Source: Paraconiothyrium sp. Pb-2020 (taxonomy: Eukaryota; Ascomycota; Dothideomycetes; Pleosporales; Didymosphaeriaceae). From it: a stretch of DNA of 64,000 nt. How positions within the stretch are numbered: the first letter of the stretch is position 1; each line of letters starts with the position of its first letter. The DNA lies in assembly GCA_022419385.1 (NCBI GenBank), contig JAJUBI010000003.1, positions 248,001 through 312,000 on the forward strand, written 5' to 3'. A model generated the notes under the pieces. It made no database searches and was not told where the DNA came from. It saw only the letters and a program-made list of their open reading frames with translations. This document shows positions 1-11,695 of this stretch, one piece after another. The position numbers and the translations under genes are program-made.

Positions 1-539
1 AGGCAGCAGAAAACGCAGTTGAGATATTGCTGGCATTCAATGGAGAGAAAATCTGGTGGCAAATGGTAATGAAAAGCGCTTCCCCCGTTCTTCAAAGACC
101 GCCAAAACAAACAATGCACGAAACACCTTGACAATGATTCTAGTGGTTGTGGATCACCTAGTCTGAGTGCTTTCGTTTGTCTTCTTCGATTCCCACCGTG
201 CTATTTCTTGGATCTCCAGCTCGAGTCGTTATATCCTGTGGTTTCCATCAACTTTCCACCAGCAAGTTGCTCAACAAGTCTAGCTTCGGCCTTTGATTAC
301 GCAAGCTTCCTACATTGCTGTGGTGGAAATACCTCATGGCGCGGTTACGGTAGTGCGGGGAACGCTAGACCCCTTCGCATAACATAGCCGCTCCGCTGAA
401 GCTGGGGCAACATGCCGGAAAACGGAAGTTAGCTCTAGTAGCCCTATTTCCGGACCACATTAAGTATAGACTCAAGATTCTCTTCTACTTCAGTAAATTG
501 AAAGACCCATCGTGCTGCATATCAACCGATACACGTAAC
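1..539. other. Left-edge intergenic DNA
   Basis: No open frame with coding character is visible. The stretch upstream of the first dehydrogenase is presumably its promoter and 5' UTR. No clear TATA box or repeat was seen. Confidence 0.4.
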
Positions 540-1625
540 ATGTCCAGTCTAGAAATTAAAAATCTCTTTAGCGTGAAGGGAATGGTTTTCGTGATCACTG
601 GCGGTGGTTCCGGTATGATAATGCCCAATTGCTCAGAGTCGAATACTGACCGCAATGACCAGGAATCGGCGCCATGTTCGCCAAAACGCTAGCCACAAAT
701 CATGCCTCCAAAGTCTACATCCTTGGCCGACGCGCTTCGCCCCTTGAGACCGTCGCATCTCACGCGCCAGAGATCATTGTTCCCATACAATGCGACATTA
801 CCTTTAAAGACTCCCTCTCAGCAGCCGTCTCACGCGTCGAGAAGGAATCCGGCTTTGTCAACTGCGTGATTGCAAATTCTGGTGCTACGGGCCCAGATAT
901 GTATGGTCTGCCTAAAGACCGCAAGCCGAACCTCGAGGAAGTGCAAAAGTATCTGTGGGATACGCCGATGGCAGACTTTACGCAAGCTTTCGAAGTAAAT
1001 GCAACCGCGTGCTTCTACACGCTTGTTGCATTTCTAGGGTTGTTGGGGAAGGGTAATGAGAGTGAGGTTGCGAGGAACATAGGTGTCAAGAGTCAATTCA
1101 TTGTCACGGGAAGTATTGGCGCTATGAGTCGGAGGCCGGGAATGGGGTTTGCGTACGCGGGAAGTAAGATGGCAGTAGGTTATGGCTGTTTGTTGGAATA
1201 CTCGAAAAGCTGACGGCGAGGGTAAGATCATACATATTGTCAAGCAACTCTCGACGATGCTGGCGGACTGGGGGCTCGACATCCGCGCGAACTGCTTCTG
1301 CCCTGGTGTCTATCCGAGCGATATGAGCAAGGTACAATCTGAAGCGGCACCAATCATCGCAATCACTGAAAGCTTTAGGGACTAATGGGAGACAAAGACA
1401 TGTCACAAGAGGGCTCCCTATCGCCAGACATGGTACCGTTGACTCGAGCCGGTACAGCCGAGGATGCCGGCGGTGCGCTGATCTTCATGTGCAGTAGAGC
1501 TGGCGCATACACAAGTAAGTGAATGAATGTCTTTCAATACACCTTGTACTGATTCATTCAATGCAGACGGCAACATCCTGATTTCTGATGGTGGACGTAT
1601 GTCGATTGTTCCTGCGACTTACTAG
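540..1625 (+). CDS. Short-chain dehydrogenase/reductase (SDR) 1, five exons
   Basis: An NAD(P)-dependent oxidoreductase of the classical SDR family, likely interconverting an alcohol and a ketone. Splicing exons 540-612, 663-1174, 1227-1331, 1379-1514 and 1567-1625 gives 294 aa. The cofactor motif TGGGSGIG lies at residues 20-27 and is formed only after intron 1 is removed. Catalytic Ser is about 175, followed by Tyr189 and Lys193 (YAGSK). The introns are 50, 52, 47 and 52 nt with GT-AG ends. Intron 3 is needed because the unspliced frame meets a stop after SFRD at 1383. The C-terminal part, with a T-R-A-G-T-A-E-D-A-G-G run followed by S-D-G-G, is typical of fungal SDRs. It converges on the alcohol dehydrogenase, 127 bp away. 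The substrate cannot be read from sequence; family assignment is firm. Confidence 0.85.
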
Positions 1626-1752
1626 CGTCTGTAAAGTCCAGTACGTTAATGATGGTGTAAGTCAGTAGCGATACACGCTGAAGCTGGTGAAATCAGATGC
1701 CATAAAATTTCAAACTGATCTAGTCGCTCGCTAGAGACATGAGACATGGAAG

Positions 1753-2888
1753 TCACGCGAATTGGACGACTTGCCGCCTCGTGACCTCGCCGTTCCTCAT
1801 CCTCTCGACCATACCTTTCACCGCTTCCAGGCTCTTGTGCGTTTCGATCTCCGGCTTGATGCTGTGCTTGGCCGTAAAGTCGATAGCTTTCTTCATTCGT
1901 CTTGGAATACCCGTACTATCTCCTTTGACCCTGTATTTCCCTGTCGCAATATCCAAAGCATTGAAAGTCACACCTTCAGTTGGTAGTCCTACAACCATGA
2001 TGAGTCCGCCCAACTTGACTATGAGCGGTGCGCTTGTATATGCAGCCGTGGCTGCGCTGAAAACGGCAACCGCATCAGCACCCTTGTTTGGCCCACGATC
2101 CATGTATGCCTTTGCTTCCTTGGCGTAATCCGGGTCTGTACGGCTATTGAAGACAGCATCTGCGCCTTGAGACTTGGCAGTTGCAAGAATTTCATCGTTG
2201 ATGTCAATTCCAATCACTTTGAAGCCCATAGCTTTTGCGTATTGCACGGCTAACTGGCCGAGGCCTCCGCATCCGATGACAGCGAGCCACTGACCGGACT
2301 GCAGTTCGCATGAATCGACACAATGAAAAGCTGAGAATGTCAGTGGATTGAATGAAAGTTTGTACGTCACAAAAATGGCACGGACCTGTGATACCGCCAC
2401 AAAAGATGGGGCTTGACGTCTCCGGTGGCAACTGTTTTGGTAAGATGATGCAGCTCGTTGCATCGACCGCCGCATACTCTGCAAACAGCCCAGGCTCATT
2501 GAAACCATTCACACGGCTTTTCTTTTTCAAACAGTGATTATTGTGGATTTCACAGCCTTCGCAATCATCGCAATAATTGACGATGTACGTGAAGCCTATG
2601 CCATCGCCTACTTTGAACCCTTTGTTTTCTGCTCCAGGGTGTATTTCCTCGATATAGCCGGCGCCTTCGTGGCCGATGGTTATGGGTTCCTTGTGCGGCA
2701 TAGCCATGGACATGAGATCTGAATGGCATAGCGATGCGGATGCAAGCTTGACGAGGAATTGGCCCGGGCCTGGTGTCGGCTTGGAGACCTCGTTTACTAC
2801 CACCTTCTGCTGCGCCTAGCCTAATGAGTATACTGGGACCCAATTGGCATTGGAATACACGAACCGGATCCCATTGCGCTGCCTTCAT
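1753..2888 (-). CDS. Zinc-dependent alcohol dehydrogenase (MDR family)
   Basis: Medium-chain Zn alcohol dehydrogenase, oxidising a primary or secondary alcohol with NAD(P)+. Exons 2888-2865, 2809-2386 and 2330-1753 give 341 aa, normal for fungal ADH1-like enzymes. Catalytic zinc ligands are seen as C36 (LCHSD) and H55-E56 (GHEGAG). Structural-zinc cysteines are at about 88, 91, 94 and 101 (YCDDCEGC...HC). The Rossmann motif GCGGLGQLAVQ is around residue 180. The first exon codes only eight residues (MKAAQWDP), and both introns are 55 nt. The gene is divergent from SDR2, sharing the 2889-3455 promoter. Its likely role in the cluster is oxidising or reducing an alcohol intermediate; the substrate is unknown. 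Confidence 0.88.
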
Positions 2889-3455
2889 GTTGCTATGAAG
2901 TGTGCTTTATTGCTCGTGAAGTGACAGGTCGATTTGGAGCGCAATTGAGGTCTTGTCAAGGTTGCGCCCAAGGGCTGCGATAACAAAATCTCACGTGTCC
3001 ACGCACATGCAACTAAGGGCGCGTTACATGTCGGCTGATGCATTGTGGGAGTGTACTTCCGTGGACGAGCTGGAGTCCTGGAAAGCTACCTTTGGTAGCT
3101 TGCCCCGCACTTTCCCGGTGCCCCTCAGCCCTAGATCTCCCCACAACATCTCCTTACGCATTTTCTTTACTTCCGAACATATTTATTACGGAGTTGCGAA
3201 TATCTGATCGTATTCAATATGCTTATTTCCGTACAGGAGCATGGGACGGAAAAGGCTCTCCGAGCCCATCGGGCACCACAACCTGACGCGCGACGCGTCT
3301 AGATGGCTACTAACATACTCCGCCGCAAGCTGTCAGGCGTGAAGTTAATAACATTAACGCCGCATACTAGTGATAGCAAATAGCAACGCCTCAAGATTTT
3401 GACAAAAACGTTTCCCGCCTGCTGCTTGCGCTATCCCGTATTTCCTGTTCCTACA
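2889..3455. promoter_or_regulatory. Divergent promoter between ADH and SDR2
   Basis: A 567-bp spacer between two divergent starts. It holds a CGG-N10-CCG inverted half-site pair at 3247-3262, the type of site Zn2Cys6 regulators bind. Whether it is functional is inference. Short ORFs inside have no coding character. Confidence 0.4.
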
Positions 3456-4268
3456 ATGCCTGTAGACTACGGTGTCAAAGGCAAAGTCATCGCCCTTACA
3501 GGCGCAGCATCAGGCATCGGATATGAGACCTCCCTACTCCTCGCTCGGCAAGGTGCCCATCTTTCCATCGCCGACGTCAACGAAGCCGCGCTGAAAAATA
3601 AGACCGCCGAGATCGAGAAAGTCAGCACAGGCAAAGTCCTAGCCACCACGGTCGACGTTCGCAAAGATGATCAAGTCAATGCTTGGATAGCAAAAACAGT
3701 GGAGACCTTCGGAAAACTGGACGGCGCAGTAAACCTCGCTGGCGTTGTTCCCAAGGTAATCAATAAAGAACGAGTTGAAGATTTGAACGACGAGGACTGG
3801 CATTTTGTGTTAGACGTCAATCTGCACGGCGTCATGCATTGCATGAGGGCGCAATTGCAGAACATGAATGAGAAGGGGAGCTTAGTCAATGCAGCTTCCA
3901 TCTGTGGCGTCATTGGTTTTCCAAAAAACGCTGCGTATACGACATCGAAGCATGCAGTAATAGGATTATCACGCACGGCGGCGAAGGAGGTTGGCGACCG
4001 CGAAATCCGAGTTAACTGTATAGCGCCGTGAGTCCTCGAATTCAATTGCATATGATTACACGTAGCTGATGAGGGCAGTGGGTTGATTGATGGACCAATG
4101 CAGCAAGCTTCTGTAAAGGCTAGAGGCGGAGAGCAAGTGTGGAAGCAACAAATCATGCGTCGAGGGACACCCCAAGAAGTCGGAGCACTCATCGCATGGC
4201 TGTTGTGTGACGATACGCAGTACATAACTGGTACGGTGCAGATAATTGATGGCGGGTGGGTTTGCTAG
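3456..4268 (+). CDS. Short-chain dehydrogenase/reductase 2
   Basis: Classical SDR of 253 aa, with exons 3456-4027 and 4079-4268 and a 51-nt intron with GTGAGT donor. The glycine motif TGAASGIG is at residues 15-22. Ser148, Tyr161 and Lys165 (YTTSK) form the catalytic set, and the NLAG structural motif and C-terminal IDGG are present. The ATG at 3456 is preferred: upstream residues in frame begin without ATG and do not resemble the family, whose N-terminus typically runs straight into the beta-1 strand. It is similar in kind to 3-oxoacyl-ACP reductase-like and levodione reductase-like fungal SDRs. It converges on SDR3, about 300 bp away. Substrate unknown. Confidence 0.87.
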
Positions 4269-4565
4269 TGGATCGAAAACGCAGTTCACAGTACTCAGCA
4301 TATAAAATCATATATTTGATACGCTCAAACATCGGACTGAGTTTGATCTCTACTCATCTCTCCAAAAATCTTTCTCATAGCCTCTGTCCACTTTATTGCT
4401 TCACAATCTGAATATTCGCACTTCGGAAGTCCGTTACGCAGGCAGATTGATCTACTACTAAATGCAAAAAAAGGTATCTTACCCATCGTAAAGCAGGTAC
4501 TCAATTTTCGAATCAACACTTGAGTCAAACGTACGCAGTTCATACCGAGACGTGATATTGCATTG

Positions 4566-5366
4566 CTACTGATCATAAGCTGCAAGAATCTCATCGAAGT
4601 ACTGCTTTGTCCTGTCCTTGAGATCCGGATGTGTAGCCACCCACCCCCGGTCCTCCTTAATGCCTGTAACAATCTTCTCCGCAACTTCACTTGTAGGTAT
4701 TCTCCTTGCAGCTCTCCTAGCCACTTCGACCTTGAGAGGATCACCGAATCTTTCCGGCCGACTTCTCTCGCTCTTCATGATATCAGTTTGCGTCCCAGCA
4801 ATAATGACGGTAGTTACTCCAACGCCATGAGCTGCCGCTTCAGGGCGCATAGCCGCACCCAAAGCATGCACAGCAGCCTTAGCAGACGTGTAAGGCCCAT
4901 GCAAGGTCACCCAGTTTGGCACCATGCCTGCCTGAGACCCACTGATGACGATGTGTCCTGAACCGCGAGCCACCATATCTGGATAGAACGCCTGGATGCA
5001 GTAGGTGGTTCCATTGAGCACAACGCCGTAGACCCAGTCCCAGTCTTCCTCGCGGTGAAGGTGGTAATCCCCGCTTGTGGTAACTCCCGCGTTGCAGACG
5101 AGTATGTCAACTTGCAGACCGGCTTTATCAGTCTCTTTTTTTAGGTTCTTAACGGATTGTCGGTTTGACACATCGCAGACGATATCGAGAACTTTGACAC
5201 CAGGGGATGCTTCTCGGATTTGTTGTGCTCCTGCTGCGAGACGTTCTTTACTCGTAGACGATACGACAATGTTGGCTCCTTCTGCGGCTAATTGGAGAGC
5301 AAGCGCAAGACCGATGCCAGTGCCGCCGCCGGTTATCAATGCGGTTCTGGATGCAATATCTCTCAT
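4566..5366 (-). CDS. Short-chain dehydrogenase/reductase 3
   Basis: Single-exon SDR of 266 aa. TGGGTGIG is at residues 12-19, CNAG at 91-94, Ser142/Ser144, Tyr159 and Lys163 (YTSAK). The start at 5366 (MRDIASR) is chosen because it places the beta-1 strand right after the N-terminus; an upstream in-frame ATG at 5423 adds 19 residues unlike the family. The extended C-terminus after the active site resembles fungal 3-hydroxyacyl-CoA or glucose dehydrogenase-like SDRs. The gene is divergent from the VOC gene. Three unrelated SDRs within 5 kb argue for a multistep redox pathway. Confidence 0.87.
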   Translation of the reverse strand: MRDIASRTALITGGGTGIGLALALQLAAEGANIVVSSTSKERLAAGAQQIREASPGVKVLDIVCDVSNRQSVKNLKKETDKAGLQVDILVCNAGVTTSGDYHLHREEDWDWVYGVVLNGTTYCIQAFYPDMVARGSGHIVISGSQAGMVPNWVTLHGPYTSAKAAVHALGAAMRPEAAAHGVGVTTVIIAGTQTDIMKSERSRPERFGDPLKVEVARRAARRIPTSEVAEKIVTGIKEDRGWVATHPDLKDRTKQYFDEILAAYDQ

Positions 5367-6059
5367 TTCTAGGATGGTAAAATATAAGAAACCTCGATTT
5401 GGTTGGAGTCCCAGAAGCAGCACGTGCTCTGTAGTAGATTCTTTATTCTAACGAAAAATCTCCTTCAATCAAGAAGTCGCCTTGGGAAGTTATTTGGTCC
5501 CTTCACTTGATGTTGTTTTTTCTCCTACGATGCGCTGCTAGAGCGGTAGTGCAAAAGCAGACACCACAGGATATCTTCAACCGCAAATTTACAAGGGTCT
5601 TGGACGCTCCGCTACCTAGCGCAAACGCCTATCATTCACCCCACACCGATGCAGCTAGCTTCCCACCCCGCATCTAAAGAATGACTAGTTTGAAGGGACG
5701 AGGAAGAAGAACTTCCGAACTGGACGTTACATGGCGCGTGTGCGAAGTTAGTGAATACTATAGTTCACGATATTGAAGGAACGCACCGCGGGGAAAACAA
5801 TATCCTTAATCTCTATCTTCTATCTGGTGTACTATGACTGTTTAGCCTCTTGTGAGACCCCGACTCAGTAGTTGATCCTACTGTTTCCCTCGTGCCTTTG
5901 ATCCTCTTCGTGGCCCTCGAGGACAATATCTTTCACATCACAACTTCAGCTCTATCCAAGATTCCGGTTGAATGACCTCACACACTTACTGCACTCAACT
6001 TGTAATGCGCAAAGCCTAGGACGGCCAGTAAACCTACATAAGAAGCACTTCTTGTCGCA
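5367..6059. promoter_or_regulatory. Divergent promoter between SDR3 and VOC gene
   Basis: A 693-bp spacer between divergent starts with no coding signal. It presumably carries both promoters. No confident operator was identified. Confidence 0.4.
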
Positions 6060-6635
6060 ATGTCACGTCAACACAATCACGTAATCAATCATATCGCAAT
6101 CTCCGTTCCCGATTGCGACAAAGCTGTCAACTGGTATGGGAAAGTGTTTGGCTTTAGGAGATTGAGGTAAGTCAGTCAAGCAAAGCGCAATCATAGGCCG
6201 AGCAACTTTGTGCTCAAGTGACCAGTACAAGATTACAAGCTGATCGAGTCAATCTATAGAGGTGACCGCATGACAGACCACGCCGAGACGCCAGACGCAC
6301 CAATCTATAGAATTTACGATTCCAAATTACGCAAGGTCAAAATCGCCTGGCTAGGCACCGGCAACAGCGTCGGTTTCGAAGTCTTCGAATTCATCGATCC
6401 CCCAAATAAGCCTTGCTTAGACTTTGACTATGCAAAGACTGGGTTCTTTCACATTGCCGTCACTGCACCAGATGTAGAAGGTGCAGTAAAACGAGTGTTG
6501 GAAAACGGGGGAGATCAAGTCGGGGAGATTGTGAGCATGGGCGCTGAGGACCAGGCGGCATATGTACGTGATCCGTGGGGGAATGTAGTCGAGCTTTTGA
6601 GTTGCAGTTTCGAACATTTGATGGCAAATAAATGA
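6060..6635 (+). CDS. Glyoxalase/bleomycin-resistance fold (VOC) protein
   Basis: Vicinal-oxygen-chelate superfamily protein of about 160 aa. Exon 1 (6060-6166) encodes the first beta-alpha-beta unit (NHIAISVPDCDKAVNWYGKV). Exon 2 (6260-6635) has the second unit with FHIAVTAPDVEGAVKRV and the final DPWGNVVELLS motif, where Glu is a usual metal ligand. The 93-nt intron is the only GT-AG choice I found that keeps the family-like join into DAPIYRIYD; the acceptor at 6258-6259 is less certain. Such small VOC proteins act as lyases, isomerases or dioxygenases in fungal metabolite clusters. Function is inferred from the fold only. Confidence 0.78.
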
Positions 6636-6993
6636 GATACTGAATCTATATTGTCGTCAAAATATTGCAGAAGTGAGACAATTATCATGCAAGGTGTAAC
6701 CGTGATAATGGTTGTATCTTGCAGTAAACCTTCTCCCGAATCACAAAGATTGTGTGATGTCAAATGTCTGGAGACAGTAAGCTCTTGTGCCTGATATGTA
6801 TTGTTGTAAATCTCCGCCAGACCTAGCGCCGACAGCAATTTACGGTCAACTATGATTTCCACCAAGATCTTGTGTGCAATCCCTACAACCAGGACCTGGA
6901 ATATAATCTCGATGGACAACATCAAATATCGAAGAAAGGCCAGGCTACAGTTCATTCGCAGCTATGCATGTAGCCATGAATATGTAACGCCTT

Positions 6994-8697
6994 TTATAGT
7001 TTTCTCGGTATCAGCTTCAGCTTTAGACCTGGCTTGATCCAATTGTTGTACACCACCATGTTCTCATACTCGTTCTTCGGGTTCCAGACCTCGTTGTTTC
7101 CATACATCTCAACATCATGATGCCAAAGCAGCTTCGCAATCATCAGTCTCATCTCCATGTACGACAGATTCCGTCCAATACAGCCCCTCGGCCCCAACGA
7201 GAAAGGGTTACTGGCGCCGAGCTTGTCAGTCTTGTTGTTATCTCGATCCAACCAACGCTCTGGACGGAAAATATAGGGTTCCTGGAAATTGCGCTCCGAC
7301 TTGGTAGACGCCCACATACAGACGGATACCGTAGTGCCCCCAGGGATGAACTCGCCGGAAACAGTATCCCCACCTTCGGGAACCGTACGGACAAATCCAA
7401 TGGGTGCTGAAGGGAACATCCGTAAGCCTTCTTCTATGACAGCAGTCATGTAAGGTAATTTGGCAAGCTCTTCGAAACGCAGCTCTTCCTCGGATTTAAA
7501 AGAAGAGCGGATCTCTTCAGTGAGCCTGTCAATGATGTGCTTGTTTTCGGGTCGAGTAATCAGATTGAAAAGACCCGTAAGGAAGCCGGCGGTAGTCTCT
7601 GTACCTGCAATGATGAATAGTGCACCGTTTACTATGACTTCACCGAGGTTGAGGTCGCCTTTGTCTTGCTGCTTCATTACGTAGTACAAGAAGTCGCGAT
7701 TGTCTGTATGCGTTTCCATGCGCTTTAAAATCTTCTCTCTACTGTAGTCCAGATGTTTCTTCCGACTTTCAGCGACATGTGCGGGTATACACCATTGGAG
7801 AAAGCGTTGAAGTGGGCTTCCAGTCTGGCTGACACGGCGAGTAGCCTGCTCGATAGCCCCGGCTTTGATCGACTCGCTGATTAGCGGCACCCAGAAACGG
7901 AAGTCTTCTGTTGCCAATTAGATTTTTGCCATCATGAACTTAAGGGTATGGCACTGACCGTTGTGAAGACATCCAAAAGGTTCTCCAAGCGCCAAGTCAC
8001 CAATAACATCGAATGTCGTGTATGCGAACCAATCCGTGACGTCGACAATTCCGTCTCCACGAGCGGACTCCTGCATCTTCTGCGAAAAAGCCTCAACGTA
8101 TTTCATGACGATGTACTCCTGCTCAAGCAAAGCTTTGGTAGAAAAAGCATGCGACAATGCCCTTCGCTGCCGCGCATGATCGTCATCGCCCGCCATTGTG
8201 ATTGTAGAAGCTCCATGCACTGCTGCGATTGATCCCACGTGAACTGGGTCTTTCTGGAAGTTCTTATGACCTAGCCCGCGAGAGCCGTAAATGTCCTTCC
8301 ACGCAGACTCCTCGTCGAAACAAAGCTCATTAGGTGCTACTCGGACGATGGGACCATATTTGTCGTGACAGGCTTTGATATAGAAAGGTATACGGCCGCG
8401 AAGTAGACTCCATGTTGCCGGAATCTAGAAATGTAAGCGCCCAATTTTTACTCCATTCGATCTGATCTCACTGGCGTCAATCGTGCAAGAAGTGGGCCTG
8501 GAAAGCGTGCCAGCGGATGGAAGTACAATCGGTATACGGCGTTTGCAATGGTATATATGAAGAACTGCACCTTGTTAATTCGTAGCGCATATTGAAGGCA
8601 TCGAATCGATAATTACCAAAGCACCCAAGAGAATAGCTATGGTCTCACCAGGACCATAGTCCGCAAAGCGCAACTCTTCCCAGTTCAGTACCGCCAT
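6994..8697 (-). CDS. Cytochrome P450, TRI11-like (CYP65-type)
   Basis: Membrane-anchored haem monooxygenase of 519 aa. Exons are 8697-8617, 8570-8472, 8424-7959 and 7907-6994, with introns of 46, 47 and 51 nt. The N-terminus has a hydrophobic anchor ([20 protein letters not shown]) followed by the proline hinge [10 protein letters not shown]. The oxygen-binding helix AGTETT is at about 316-321, ExxR at 375-378, PERW follows, and the haem loop [10 protein letters not shown] has Cys458. It resembles isotrichodermin C-15 hydroxylase-like and benzoate 4-monooxygenase-like P450s, as the P-V-H-V-G and [13 protein letters not shown] segments suggest. That resemblance is not evidence for trichothecene synthesis. 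The gene is divergent from the AtuA gene and likely hydroxylates the cluster's substrate at the ER. Confidence 0.9.
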
Positions 8698-9315
8698 ATC
8701 TATACCGGTGGTGACTGATCGAATAGTCAAACTATGAGCCAAACATATTTGAAGAGCTTCAAGCTCTGACCGTATTCTTCTCGGAAAAGGGAACTCCACA
8801 ATCCATCCATGATTGATTGAAAGCATATTACCAGTGGCAACCCACATGATCGTGTCGTAGTGAGAGAATACCAATGTCATGACTCGCGCGACTCGCGGAG
8901 GCGATTTTAGCGTGTTTTCTTCCCCGCCTTCCTACGCGTGAGTCGCTCTTCCGATTTCCACATTTCCCTTTTTCCGATACCACACGCGGTAGCCTTCACC
9001 CGCTTGTGCAATAGGCGTTGACACCTAGGTAAAATGTGCTCGGCCATGTTTGATTCGCTCGCTGCTAGCGACACGCTCTGTTGCGACGACGGACCTGTGA
9101 CGATCGTGGCAGTCGTCCAACTGCCTCGACTTCGGCAACAAGGACCGGACATTGATTCAATTGTTTCGTTATACCCAGTCTGGTAGACGAAAATTCTGAT
9201 TAGACTTCATTGAGAACCCTACGTTGCAAGAGTAGGCATTCATTGAGACTTTGTACCGTCCTCTAAACTATCTCAGTAAATTTGCCTTTCAGTCTCGTGT
9301 ATCCACTCAGTAACA
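8698..9315. promoter_or_regulatory. Divergent promoter between P450 and AtuA gene
   Basis: A 618-bp spacer between two divergent starts. A CGGAAAAGG string at 8782 also occurs at 3247 in the ADH/SDR2 spacer; two hits are too few to call a shared operator. No coding signal. Confidence 0.35.
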
Positions 9316-11401
9316 ATGGCTCCCTCTTTACAGTTGGACGGTGACTCGGGAGCCTGTAATGAATCACGTCGCGTATTGCGGATTGCTGGTGTATCTGGCG
9401 GGGTTTTCGATCGCTTTCGCTCGATCCAGGATCTCGCAAAAGATCCTAGTATTCATGGTACGCAGCGCGTCTTCAACATGACAACACAATTATTGACACG
9501 TGCAGTACTCTTTGGTGATTGGATCAGCGAGATCAGTATGACGTTTCGAGGTAACGAACGAGCATCTCGGGCAGCAGACGCCGAACAAGTGGCCTTCGAA
9601 ATGTCGTTTATATCTGCCCTCAAGCCAGCGATCCGGGATATCGCGGAAAATAGGCAAAGAGTGGCCGTCAATGCAGGTTCCTGTGATCCTGAGGCTATGG
9701 CCAAAGTCGTCCAACAGCTTGTGAAAGACTATGGAACGGATTTGAAGGTATCATGGGTAACGGGCGACGACGTGACGGTGCAATTCACAGAGATGTTGAA
9801 GAGTGGCGAGAAATTCCCATCCCTGCCCTCGGATACCTCGATTGATCAGTGGGGCGTAGAGCCAGTGTGCGCGCAGGCTTATCTGGGAGGTGTTGGAATC
9901 GCCGAAGCGCTGCGTCATGGTGCTGACATTGTCATCTGCGGTCGAGTTGCAGATGCTGCGCCTGTAGTAGGGGCAGCTATGTGGTATCACGACTGGGATC
10001 GGGAGGATTTTAACGAGTTAGCTCTTGCACTCATGGCCGGCCACTTGCTCGAATGCAGTTCTTACGTTACTGGAGGATACTACACAGGCTTCAAGAAAGA
10101 GCTTCTCCAGTCACACAATTTTTCTAATCTGGGTTTTCCAATTGGCGAGATCGAATCGAATGGAGAATTTGTGATAACGAAAGAAAAAGATGCGGGCGGG
10201 ATAGTAAATGTACAAACCGTTACTGCACAGCTGCTGTACGAGATTCAGGGGCCGTTGTACTACAATTCCGATGTCACAGCGCGCATCGATCGAATGCGCT
10301 TGGCGGAAGACGGACCAGATCGTGTACGAGTTACGGGCGTGATCGGCTTACCTCCCCCACCTACTACCAAAATCGGTATCACTGCTCGTGGTGGCTGGCA
10401 AGCCGAGGTTCACTTCTTCCTGACTGGCCTTGACATTCCTGAGAAGGTTGAGCTCGTAAAGAAACAGACGTTGGAGTCAATGGGAGATTATCGGAAAGAT
10501 TTTACAACTTTGACCTTCAACGTCACTGTAAGCAAACCCGCAGTACAAAGTGGATGCGTCTGCTTGCTAGAAGCAACATTGCTTCCTTGCTGGTCTGACA
10601 CATGCACCAAGAACTTATTTCACCCACTCTTTCTGAACTCATACTGACTTTGTACGCGCGCACTAGGGCTCGGTTGCCGAACATCCCAAGAACCAGGCGA
10701 GTGCGACGGTAGATCTCCGTATCTTCGCGCAGAGCAAGAATCCAGATATCATGTCGGCAGGGTCGCATAAAGGTGTTGCACCTGACACTCCCAGCTTCGC
10801 AAAATGGTGTATAGAGAATTGCTTACAAGGATATCCGGGGGGCACTCCTGCCATGGACCTCAGGCAAAGCGTAGGAAAACCATTCTTCGAGTACTGGGTT
10901 GCCTTGTTTCCGCAGGACAGGATCAACCATGAGATGCATTCTTTCGACGGAAAAAGTGTACCAATTCTACCTCCGACTGTTACAGCAATGTATCCGCGAC
11001 AGCAAGAGTCTTATGATACATCATCCCCACTTGCACTGGACTCGTGGGGCCCTACAGTGCGCGCACCTCTGGGCCACATCGTTCACGGGCGGTCTGGCGA
11101 CAAGTCATCGGATTGCAATCTAGGTTTATTTGTGCGACACAATGATGAGTGGGATTGGCTACGCTCGCTCCTCTCGGTGAGTAAGCTGCGAGAGTTGCTA
11201 GAAGATGAGGACACTGGGAAGAAGATTGATCGCTTTGAGATACCTTCCTTGAACGCAGTGCACTTCTTATTAAAGAATCACTTGGATCGAGGCGCCAATT
11301 CAAGCTCAAGCTATGACATACTTGGGAAGAACGTGTGCGAATATGTAAGATGTAAACTGGTAGATATACCGAAGGTCTTCTATGAAAGAGGCACAATCTA
11401 G
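9316..11401 (+). CDS. AtuA/DUF1446 family protein (acyclic terpene utilisation type)
   Basis: Full-length fungal member of the AtuA family (DUF1446). AtuA was named in Pseudomonas for citronellol/geraniol catabolism; the biochemical activity of fungal homologues is not established. The model is 9316-9457, 9506-10527 and 10667-11401, 632 aa. The N-terminal VLRIAGVSGG and GDWISEISM, then AVNAGSCDP, the conserved GVGIAEAL followed by ADIVICGRVADA, and the GGWQAEV segment are all family-like. A C-terminal domain of about 100 aa (YDILGKNVCEYV) matches the ferredoxin-fold tail seen in many AtuA proteins. Intron 1 is 48 nt and in frame, so the frame also reads through it. Intron 2 is 139 nt, long for this window, so its borders are less sure. 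It sits just upstream of and co-directional with the EthD gene. Confidence 0.82.
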
Positions 11402-11695
11402 ACTGATTTAAATCTCCACTTGACTGCGATCTGATTCACGAGACTAGATGAATGGGCAAACGACATTCACAGTAACAGCTCACTATGGCAACTTTGTGGC
11501 AAGGATGTGGAGAATCTATCTTGGGGTTAGTGTCAAATTTAGCTTCAATGGGAGGGCCGGATACCTTTCTCCAAGCGCGAGCGACTCCACCACGTGTCGA
11601 TGCGATGTGCTCTGCATACAAGCACTGGTGTTCTGTACCTAGCCACGATATCTCCAATATCGTTCAGCACCAGCAAGACCATATACTTACATACA

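Noticed and set aside
3247..8790. CGGAAAAGG as a cluster-wide operator
   Set aside because: Found by eye in only two of the four divergent promoters; not enough to call a shared motif.
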